DNA of 22,405 nt from contig JAGKVE010000043.1 in assembly GCA_021152555.1 (NCBI GenBank), positions 1-22,405 of the forward strand, in the 5' to 3' direction. How positions within the stretch are numbered: position 1 is the first letter of the stretch; each line of letters begins with the position of its first letter. Source of the DNA: Bacteroidia bacterium (GTDB taxonomy: Bacteria > Bacteroidota > Bacteroidia > Bacteroidales > Paludibacteraceae). Positions 7,572 to 14,126 of the stretch are shown here, piece by piece. A program made the translations under genes and the position numbers. The notes under the pieces are model-generated. The model had not been told where the DNA came from. It made no database searches and saw only the letters and a program-made list of their open reading frames with translations.

Positions 7572-7994
7572 TCATATATAAAATCGTTTCTTAATGTATA
7601 GTGCCAGTTTGACAAGCCAATACAGCGCAAACAGAACGGCAAATGCGGCACAATACTTGTAAAACGAGGGCACATAGGGTTTCTCGACCGTTTCTGTCTT
7701 GGTTTCCGTCAGGGTGATAGTATCCGTTTTGACGGTCTCGCGGTCACGCCATCGGGTATGCCATTTCTCCAGATAGACCGTGTCGGGCGGAGAGCCTACC
7801 CCCTCCCCCTCCCTGTAGGGAAGGGAGATTTTTGCAGGGCGGTAGGTATATGACACACTATCATGCAGATAGATGCTGTCACGTTGGATGTTGTTCGAGA
7901 CGTGGTTGGTATTGGTGTCAGTCATTGTCTGTGTAGTCCGGCACGCTGTCAATAGCATTGCGCTCAGAAGGATAGCGGTCAGCGGTGGTAACAT
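7572..7994 (-). CDS. Probable u-spanin-like lipoprotein with C-terminal membrane anchor
   Basis: The product (140 aa from the ATG at 7994; an ATG at 8012 adds six residues) starts with a short signal sequence ending in the lipobox LLTAC, so the mature protein would begin with a lipidated Cys. A polar, beta-prone periplasmic stretch follows, with repeated Thr/Glu (TITLTETKTETVE), then one strong C-terminal membrane segment (YCAAFAVLFALYWLVKLALY) and a basic tail KKRFYI. A lipoprotein N-terminus plus a C-terminal inner-membrane anchor in one small protein is the layout of phage u-spanins such as T1 gp11, which fuse the two membranes at the end of lysis. It overlaps the DUF5675 gene by 77 bases. 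The protein carries an inserted REGEGVGSPP segment from a short repeat element. The call rests on architecture only. Confidence 0.6.
   Translation of the reverse strand: MLPPLTAILLSAMLLTACRTTQTMTDTNTNHVSNNIQRDSIYLHDSVSYTYRPAKISLPYREGEGVGSPPDTVYLEKWHTRWRDRETVKTDTITLTETKTETVEKPYVPSFYKYCAAFAVLFALYWLVKLALYIKKRFYI
7788..7832. repeat. C-rich/G-rich short repeat inserted in the spanin-like gene
   Basis: The run CCCCCTCCCCCTCCC followed by TGTAGGGAAGGGAG forms a small CCCT/AGGG hairpin and encodes PYREGEGVGSPP in frame. This string looks unlike the rest of the protein. From memory, similar 'YREGEGVGS' peptides occur in unrelated Bacteroidota proteins, which suggests a dispersed short element; I cannot check that here. 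Confidence 0.45.
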
Positions 7995-8382
7995 TGATAT
8001 ACAATTCTTCATGGGCTTTCTGCGCTTTTAAGAGTTGTTCAACAAGGGTTTGTTCAGTGTCTTTGGATTGCGACAATGTGAGTGACCACTCGGAGCGTTC
8101 GCCAACCAGTATGCAACCGACAGTATGGTCGCGTGTGTTCCCTGCGTGGATGCGTATGCCTTCAAAGCCGGGTACGTAGCAGAGGACGGGTAACAATCTG
8201 CCGAACTTGGGTGACATAGTGACTTGCAGTTTGTACCAACCAACCGGGATGCAACCTTTCGGGTGCGTAGCGTTGGGAACGGTTGGCGGTTCAAGCGTGC
8301 CACAAAAAGGCACACGGTCTATAAGCATTTTGCCGAGCGTCTCGGCGGGTGTGAACTTGTCACGGATTAAAGTAATAACCAT
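7918..8382 (-). CDS. DUF5675 family protein
   Basis: A 154-aa protein. The core fits DUF5675: TLIRDKFTPAETLGKM at the start, then FCGTLEPP, PKGCIPVGWYKL, and the most conserved stretch GFEGIRIHAGNTRDHTVGCI-LVG at about residues 73-95. The pattern IHxGN-x6-GC resembles the His/Cys active site of YkuD L,D-transpeptidases (HG...GC), so a role in cell-wall cutting or joining is possible but unproven. Members are often found in phage and prophage lysis regions of Bacteroidota. The gene begins 4 bases after the 61-aa membrane protein and overlaps the spanin-like gene by 77 bases or more, as expected in a compact lysis module. The family call is good; the activity is inferred. Confidence 0.78.
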   Translation of the reverse strand: MVITLIRDKFTPAETLGKMLIDRVPFCGTLEPPTVPNATHPKGCIPVGWYKLQVTMSPKFGRLLPVLCYVPGFEGIRIHAGNTRDHTVGCILVGERSEWSLTLSQSKDTEQTLVEQLLKAQKAHEELYINVTTADRYPSERNAIDSVPDYTDND

Positions 8383-8386
8383 ATTC

Positions 8387-8572
8387 TTATTTTTTATAAC
8401 GGTAATGATAATCTATTCCAATTAATGAACCAGCGAAGGTGAGTGTTTCACCGTAGGCTATGAGGAGTGAGGAATCAATGGTTCCTGCGGGCGGGAGTGC
8501 CAGCCCTGCTACAAGCAAGGCGCATCCGAAGATACACATTGCTGTAGCGAGGAGAATTTGAAGACGTCTCAT
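8387..8572 (-). CDS. Small two-segment membrane protein (holin-like candidate)
   Basis: A 61-aa protein with two hydrophobic stretches: MRRLQILLATAMCIFGCALLVAGLAL at the N-terminus and a weaker one around LIAYGETLTFAGSLIGI, then a polar, basic end (YHYRYKK). The size and position between a phage-like gene and a DUF5675 gene would suit a holin, the protein that times phage lysis. Small two-segment proteins are hard to assign by sequence, so this is a guess from context. It is spaced 5 bases from the preceding gene and 4 bases from the next, which supports its being a real gene. Confidence 0.55.
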   Translation of the reverse strand: MRRLQILLATAMCIFGCALLVAGLALPPAGTIDSSLLIAYGETLTFAGSLIGIDYHYRYKK

Positions 8573-8577
8573 ACCGG

Positions 8578-8889
8578 TTAGTCTCCTAATTTGGCATACT
8601 CCTGTGCAAAGATGTATCCGTAAAGGGAGTAGTACTTCTTTTGACTCTTGAAGGCGGCTTCCAAAATAGCTTTCTGCTCGGGGTCTGCGAGAGCAGCTTT
8701 GGCGTTGGTGCGTGCGGTCTTGAACTTGGCTTGTGCCGCCAGTTGGGCTGCGGTGGGTTCTTTGGTGGATGGGTTACAGATCTTTCCGCTAAACACTTTT
8801 CCGTTCTTACGGAAGAAATACATGTCAGAGTGACCACAGATTTTACCGCTCATGGACTCTACCAGTCCCATAGGTTTGATTTGACTCAT
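8578..8889 (-). CDS. Hypothetical 103-aa phage-like protein
   Basis: The first gene of the phage-like cassette. The 103-aa product starts MSQIKPMGLVESMSGKICGH, contains a short strand-rich segment (MYFFRKNGKVFSGKICNPST) and ends in helices rich in Ala and Lys (AAQLAAQAKFKTARTNAKAAL and YGYIFAQEYAKL). I recall similar small proteins as widespread hypothetical genes in Bacteroides accessory regions, but I do not know their function. Its C-terminal half resembles that of the 128-aa protein at the other end of the cassette. The ATG at 8889 is the first in frame. Upstream, 8890-9060 holds several short inverted repeats (for example CTATTG/CAATAG near 9039-9055) but no gene. Confidence 0.65.
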   Translation of the reverse strand: MSQIKPMGLVESMSGKICGHSDMYFFRKNGKVFSGKICNPSTKEPTAAQLAAQAKFKTARTNAKAALADPEQKAILEAAFKSQKKYYSLYGYIFAQEYAKLGD

Positions 8890-9061
8890 TGCTATTCGGC
8901 GTTATTTAGTCTCGTGCCGTGCGAGGGGATAATAGGATTAAACAAATAATTTGTGGTGCTCCTTTCGAAGGAAGCGTTTTCACCTATTAAGGGGGTGCCG
9001 AATTTTCGGCGTTTGGGGAGAAATGGACGAAAAAGCGCCTATTGAGAGCCAATAGACGCAT

Positions 9062-9100
9062 TATAAAGAAAAAGGAATGCACTGTTATTCAGCACATTCC
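9062..9100 (-). terminator. Rho-independent terminator after the 218-aa gene
   Basis: The stem GGAATG/CATTCC (9074-9079 with 9095-9100), an internal CA/CA bulge and a further CTG/CAG stem enclose a TTATT loop. On the minus strand a T-rich run follows (TTTTTCTTTATAA). It would end the two-gene unit 9128-10918 and separate it from the phage-like cassette. Confidence 0.7.
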
Positions 9101-9127
9101 GAAGAAAATGAAAAATATTTGATTTTT

Positions 9128-9784
9128 TTATTTACCGCCGAATGACCCGCCGATTTTGCGGCATAGATCATCCAATTCGGCGGTATCAGTAACAGCAGGA
9201 TCGAGGATGTCAATGAGCCGTTCGATAACGGGTAGTGATGTTTTGGGGTTATGCTGATTGCGCATCTCCTCAAAGTAATTACCGCGTCGGTCGGAGAAGT
9301 GGTTTTGGGTGATTGTCCAGATGGTCAGGCTCTGCGGTATCTCAATCAGATTGCGTTCTTTGAGCCGCTTGATGAAATAGTACAAGTCCTGTTTAGAGCC
9401 GGTCCATGTGACGACGGTGTCGGATAGTTCTCCGTTAAAGAGTGCGTAGAAATCGTCCGGCTTCGTTTCGGGTTCGAGATAGGATTTAGTATGGTGATGT
9501 TCTTTGGTGAGGAACTGGAACAACAAAGGCAAGCGTCTGCTGTCTTCCGGCCGTGCGTTGTTATACCGATATATGAATGTGCGTGTTTCCAGGAAATGTG
9601 ATGATTTCTTTTTGGGGATAGTTTTCCCATTGGGAAACGAGGATGGTTTGATGGTAGTCTGCTTTCCATTGACGAATTGGATGCCGATGCCGCCGGCTTC
9701 GACGTTGTTAATCTCGTAGTCCACATGCTTGGATTGCACGTAGTCCCCGGCGACATTGATAATTGTTTTGGGGTTATCTTCCAT
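9128..9784 (-). CDS. Unknown 218-aa protein with N-terminal GDYV/IGIQ motif
   Basis: The family is not recognised. Near the N-terminus (residues 8-36) is the motif 'I-N-V-A-G-D-Y-V ... K-H-V ... I-N-N-V-E-A-G-G-I-G-I-Q', which recurs at the C-terminus of the gene just upstream. The rest looks like one compact domain with WTGSKQDLYYFIKRLKERN, LTIWTITQNHFSDRRG, MRNQHNPKTSLPVIERLID and a final LDDLCRKIGGSF. Its many aromatic and charged residues suggest a folded soluble protein. I chose the ATG at 9784, which has GGAG ten bases upstream; a TTG at 9835 and an ATG at 9802 are also in frame. It lies 57 bases downstream of the 358-aa gene and is followed by a terminator. The shared motif makes it a likely partner of that protein. 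No enzyme motif is visible. Confidence 0.7.
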   Translation of the reverse strand: MEDNPKTIINVAGDYVQSKHVDYEINNVEAGGIGIQFVNGKQTTIKPSSFPNGKTIPKKKSSHFLETRTFIYRYNNARPEDSRRLPLLFQFLTKEHHHTKSYLEPETKPDDFYALFNGELSDTVVTWTGSKQDLYYFIKRLKERNLIEIPQSLTIWTITQNHFSDRRGNYFEEMRNQHNPKTSLPVIERLIDILDPAVTDTAELDDLCRKIGGSFGGK

Positions 9785-9841
9785 AGTTATTAATCTCCGC
9801 ATATTTGCGGTGAATAAGTTGTTTTTTCTCCGCAAAGCGTT

Positions 9842-10918
9842 TTAATCTTTGGTTGTTTGTGCGCCGATGGCTCCCGGGGAGACATTGTCTATATGAGCAC
9901 CGACATGCTTGTCTCCGGCGATGTAATCGCCTTGGACGTTATATGTAGTGTTGTTTTGTGATTGAGGATAGGAATGAAGATTAGCTATTTTCCAATTTAG
10001 ATAATCGATAAAATACTGAATCATTTGCAACACTTCGGGTCTACCTCTGTACCAGCGATCATGGTATGCTTGTGAACCGCGGAAATCTTCAAACATCTGT
10101 TCCCGATTAACCACGCTACTTTCTTGATTATACAATTCCTGATATATGTCATCAATTGTAGGGTCAAGTAGTAGCGAGTTATCTTCTTCCATCTCCGCTT
10201 CTATTTGTGCTAATCGTAAACGGATATATTCCTCAAAGCAGGCATTGCGCAAACGGCGTTTGATGTCTGTAAAAGCTAATGGCGCAGATGTGTTCATCTT
10301 ACCGGTGACCAAGTACTGCCGGAAACTCTCAGCAAGAAACAGATTACGGCTGAAATCGTATATGTTATCGAACGGCAGTTGGTTGTAATTGCGATTACAA
10401 TAGAGGAAATACTCAATCACAGGGTCTTTTTCTCCGTTACTTACCGTCTTATGGATTTCCGTGGCTAACGCTACAAGGTCTTTGCCTTCTACATATCTAT
10501 CTGACCAAAGCAATGCCATTTCGTTGAGACCTTTACCGCCATCTATATCATCGTATGTGTGTGGCATCTGTGCACCTTGCAGCAGTATCAATCCACGTAG
10601 ATGAATATTGACCATTTTGAGACATTCAGCATCTGCATAGAAGGAATCGCTGGCCTCTTTTGTTGGGAAACACTGTGGTGCAAGGTCTTGCCATTTGCTG
10701 AGAATGTCGGCACGTCTAGAGAAATCATCTATTTCCTGTAAGAGTGCCCACGCGCAACCGATATAGGAAATAGGTGGATTCATTAGACCAATCATCTTGA
10801 CAATGTCGGAGAGATACGGTTTCCAATCCACCGTTTCCAGACGAGTTTCGCCTCGGTTGATTGCACGAAGAATATTCAGTTCTTCTGGATCTTCTATATG
10901 TGCGGTTTGATTACTCAT
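9842..10918 (-). CDS. Unknown 358-aa helical protein with C-terminal GDYI/IGAQ motif
   Basis: The family is not recognised. Residues 1 to about 315 look helical, with many Leu, Glu and Arg positions and strings such as LIGLMNPPISYIGCAWALLQE-like segments, LLWSDRYVEGKDLVALATEI and CFEEYIRLRLAQIEAEMEED. A polar linker (SQNNTT) leads to residues 326-354: 'Y-N-V-Q-G-D-Y-I ... K-H-V ... I-D-N-V-S-P-G-A-I-G-A-Q', nearly the same pattern as at the start of the 218-aa protein. No catalytic or nucleotide-binding motif is obvious. The gene is preceded by 160 bases without a clear promoter, after the TrlF gene. A motif at the C-terminus of one protein and the N-terminus of its neighbour is the layout of bacterial amyloid-type signalling pairs, with an effector and a sensor; that is inference. 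Confidence 0.7.
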   Translation of the reverse strand: MSNQTAHIEDPEELNILRAINRGETRLETVDWKPYLSDIVKMIGLMNPPISYIGCAWALLQEIDDFSRRADILSKWQDLAPQCFPTKEASDSFYADAECLKMVNIHLRGLILLQGAQMPHTYDDIDGGKGLNEMALLWSDRYVEGKDLVALATEIHKTVSNGEKDPVIEYFLYCNRNYNQLPFDNIYDFSRNLFLAESFRQYLVTGKMNTSAPLAFTDIKRRLRNACFEEYIRLRLAQIEAEMEEDNSLLLDPTIDDIYQELYNQESSVVNREQMFEDFRGSQAYHDRWYRGRPEVLQMIQYFIDYLNWKIANLHSYPQSQNNTTYNVQGDYIAGDKHVGAHIDNVSPGAIGAQTTKD

Positions 10919-11078
10919 GTATTTGTCGCAGGCGATTTGTGGAAGTTATTTTTATATGACAAGCTATGGAATTTAGTATATCATTTTCTTGAGATAATAC
11001 AATCTGCTTATTTACTACGTTAGTCAATGCCTATTCATTTTCCTATATCATACATATACTATACCACGGTTACTTGGA

Positions 11079-14000
11079 TTATTTAGATGTTACAAAATAC
11101 TTACTGTCCCTATTATGAAATGCAGGATAAGTTCCTTCTAAAATATTAATTATGCATTTGTTTATTTGTGGGTTCTCAATTGCTCCAGAAACAAAGGATA
11201 CAGTGTTTTTATTTTTTTTGTCAATATCCATTTTTATAATTTGGTCGGCATCGCATACAACCGCTAAATTTGGATTATGTGTTACTATAATTATTTGCCT
11301 TTTTGTTTTTGCTTTCTTAATGAAAGTAACGAGATAATCATAAACACTTTCATTGTCTAGGTTTTCCTCTGGTTGGTCAATAATTAATGGTTTATCGTCC
11401 ATATCAATAAACAAGTAAAATAGCAATAACAAAGCTCCTCTTTCTCCAGGAGACAAAGCGGATAAAATTTTATCTGACAATTTTAATTGAAATAATGGTT
11501 TGATATAATCCAAGCAATAAATAAAATTGTACAATTCTAATTTAGTATGACCTTTTTTTAATTGTGTTTCAACATTTCGTCTTTCATTATTAAACCCATC
11601 TCTATAATCTTCTGCAAGCATTTGATTTAACTTATGTGTAAAATCCAAAATGAGTTGATTGTCGCTTAATTCTATGCTTTCACATAATTCTTTTAGCCTA
11701 ATAGCACCTTGCTCTTTCCCATTAAAAGATCCAGAAACTTGTTGATTCACGATACTGAAAAAAAGTTCATCCATATTATTGTCAAATATGAAGGCCGCAT
11801 CTAAGGCCATGGGATATGATTTAAGGTCTTCTTTATAAGAATCAATAAACTGACTAATTGGTTTGTATAAAGATGTGTATGTGTCTAATAGTTTTCTTTT
11901 ATTAGCTAGTAATTCCCTGAGGAAATCATTTCGTTTAGTTTCTGCAGTTTTTATATCTGAATCTAGTTTCTCTCTTACATATTTTAGTTCTTTCTCATAA
12001 TATGAGATGGTACCAATAGCATCATCAAATCCTTTAATTGAATTCACTTTGTCTTCCCAAATTTTCAAGTCCTGGAGGTATTTTTGATATAATCGTTCGG
12101 GTTCACTAAGTTTATCTTCCTTTTCTAATAAAGTTTTCTCAAGTGCCAACTTTTTTGCAAGCAGTCCCTCGTTGAATTCTGGATCTAATTGTCCTGCAAT
12201 GTTATCCTTCTCTGAGCGAAGTGAACTGATCTTTTTATCAATAATCTGCTGGTTATATTCTATTTTAATAATATCATTAACAATCAAACCATTGCGTTCA
12301 AAGACATCGTTGTACTCTTTTATGGAATTATCAAATGACAATTTCAATCTATCCAAAGCATCTTTGAGAGTTGTTAAATCCTGTATTTGCTTAGATAAAT
12401 TATTCAGTTTGATTTTAGCGTCTTCTATTTGCTGTTCTAACTTAGTAATTTGATTCTGAATATTTGTTATTTCTTCTTGTTTTGACTTTTCTACTTCATT
12501 ATCTGAATGATCTGGTCTCTCTACTTTTATTGGTTTTGTTTTCTCCAAGTTCAAAAGTTCATCTTTCTTTAAATCTAAAGCATTTTGAAGTTTCGCTTCG
12601 TAGTTGGGATTCTTTTTTTCTTCGAAATTAATGATTACCTCATTTTGCTGAATGATTTTTTGTTTAATTTCAGCTTCGTTTTTATTAATCTCAACAGATA
12701 AATATTCAACAATTTCGTCAATGGATTGTTTTCCGAATTTCTGGTCATCTGGAAGATATTGGAAAATTATTGACTTCATTTCCTTCTCAAATTCTTTTTC
12801 ATCTTCTGTTGTACATAGATTCTCTAGAAAATTTTGAGGAATATATTTTACTCTTTCCGGCATGTTTTCATCTATGTCTTCATCAAGTTTCTTTGTGCTT
12901 TCACTATCATTGTACCAAGATAATGTTGCTTTAAAATATGAAGAACGATTATATGGTTTTGGCATCCGGAACTTTGTTCTTGTAAGAAATGACCAATTAT
13001 CATTATGTGAATTAGCACACAATCCAATAATATCAGTTATTGCACTTTTCCCACTACCTTTATTACCTATAATTGCTACTAGACCTGGATTGACATCAAT
13101 TGAAATATGATTGTACCAAATTTCGTCTATTGCAGAGGTTGAAGGATCTTTCTCTATTAAGATATTTTTAATAAATTTAAGCGGATTCGTTTCTATCCTT
13201 TGCAATAAATCCGGCCTTTCTTGGACTAATACTCTATCAGGCTCATTAAGAATTTGTTTTAGTCCCGCAAAAGTCGGATCTGCTTTTATCCATGTATAAC
13301 AGCAATATTTTTTAGAATCCAAGTACTCTCCCTCGTCATTTATCTCGGCGGTATCTAATACGTTAAAATCATGAATATCTAAAGAATGTATTAGTTTTTT
13401 CTTTCCAAACTCATTAAGCCATTTTTGACTATCATTTATTGTCTGATAATTTGAAGAAAAAAATGCTCCGACTCTTCCATATAGATCCTCTTTTAATGGT
13501 TTTAACTGATTGTTTTTCTCCAAATTAGACCATTCTTTGTAACCAAGGAACAAGAATGTCTTGTCTCTCCATTCTGGAGAGTCAACTAGTTCTAACACCT
13601 TGTCTGTTGGTGGAATCAAATCACTAAAGCCCGTTTTTAATGTTCCTCCTTCTCTTGCCAAATTCTCTCTTGATAGCATAATTGTTTTATGCCTATCTAA
13701 TCGTGTGATAGGGATTAGTCCAATAAAACGACTTCTGACTTTTTCAATCTCATTTTTTATGTCATCCTCATTTAAATCAAAAAGGATGTGAAGATTTATT
13801 TTTTGTAATTTGTTCTCGTTTCCACTACCAAACGTATCAATTCGGAACTCCAAAATTGGGAAAATCTTATCAATATTTCTCAGTCTGCCATTTTGTTTAT
13901 ATGACATTACCTTCTCGTATCCATCTATGAAATAGTAATCTGTTATACCTATTACAGATACTTCTTTGGGGAGTCTTTCTAAGGCATTAATGTACTTATC

Positions 14001-14108
14001 CCATATACTATCGGAGTCGCTACCATAATTGTTTTCTATGGATTTTGGGGTATGAATATGTAAATCCCACTTACGCCATTCTGAACCTCTATTATATTTC
14101 GTGCTCAT
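11079..14108 (-). CDS. TrlF family PHP-like/AAA ATPase
   Basis: A 1009-aa protein. It begins with a PHP-like phosphoesterase motif, WDLHIHTP (H17-x-H19), and a later GITDYYF strand. Residues 348-355 form a Walker A loop (GNKGSGKS). A long middle part rich in Glu, Lys and Leu looks like a coiled coil. The C-terminus has an ABC/SMC-type signature LSPGE (885-889), a Walker B strand LIIDQPEE (D911) and a switch histidine (H944, VTHN). This order matches NCBI's 'TrlF family AAA-like ATPase', often found near restriction-modification genes; its biochemical action is not known to me. It starts 18 bases after mod and so reads from the res promoter. The coding sequence is clearly more AT-rich than the flanking genes, which suggests separate transfer. 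A defence role is likely from context. Confidence 0.82.
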   Translation of the reverse strand: MSTKYNRGSEWRKWDLHIHTPKSIENNYGSDSDSIWDKYINALERLPKEVSVIGITDYYFIDGYEKVMSYKQNGRLRNIDKIFPILEFRIDTFGSGNENKLQKINLHILFDLNEDDIKNEIEKVRSRFIGLIPITRLDRHKTIMLSRENLAREGGTLKTGFSDLIPPTDKVLELVDSPEWRDKTFLFLGYKEWSNLEKNNQLKPLKEDLYGRVGAFFSSNYQTINDSQKWLNEFGKKKLIHSLDIHDFNVLDTAEINDEGEYLDSKKYCCYTWIKADPTFAGLKQILNEPDRVLVQERPDLLQRIETNPLKFIKNILIEKDPSTSAIDEIWYNHISIDVNPGLVAIIGNKGSGKSAITDIIGLCANSHNDNWSFLTRTKFRMPKPYNRSSYFKATLSWYNDSESTKKLDEDIDENMPERVKYIPQNFLENLCTTEDEKEFEKEMKSIIFQYLPDDQKFGKQSIDEIVEYLSVEINKNEAEIKQKIIQQNEVIINFEEKKNPNYEAKLQNALDLKKDELLNLEKTKPIKVERPDHSDNEVEKSKQEEITNIQNQITKLEQQIEDAKIKLNNLSKQIQDLTTLKDALDRLKLSFDNSIKEYNDVFERNGLIVNDIIKIEYNQQIIDKKISSLRSEKDNIAGQLDPEFNEGLLAKKLALEKTLLEKEDKLSEPERLYQKYLQDLKIWEDKVNSIKGFDDAIGTISYYEKELKYVREKLDSDIKTAETKRNDFLRELLANKRKLLDTYTSLYKPISQFIDSYKEDLKSYPMALDAAFIFDNNMDELFFSIVNQQVSGSFNGKEQGAIRLKELCESIELSDNQLILDFTHKLNQMLAEDYRDGFNNERRNVETQLKKGHTKLELYNFIYCLDYIKPLFQLKLSDKILSALSPGERGALLLLFYLFIDMDDKPLIIDQPEENLDNESVYDYLVTFIKKAKTKRQIIIVTHNPNLAVVCDADQIIKMDIDKKNKNTVSFVSGAIENPQINKCIINILEGTYPAFHNRDSKYFVTSK

Positions 14109-14126
14109 AGTATATAATTTAATTAG

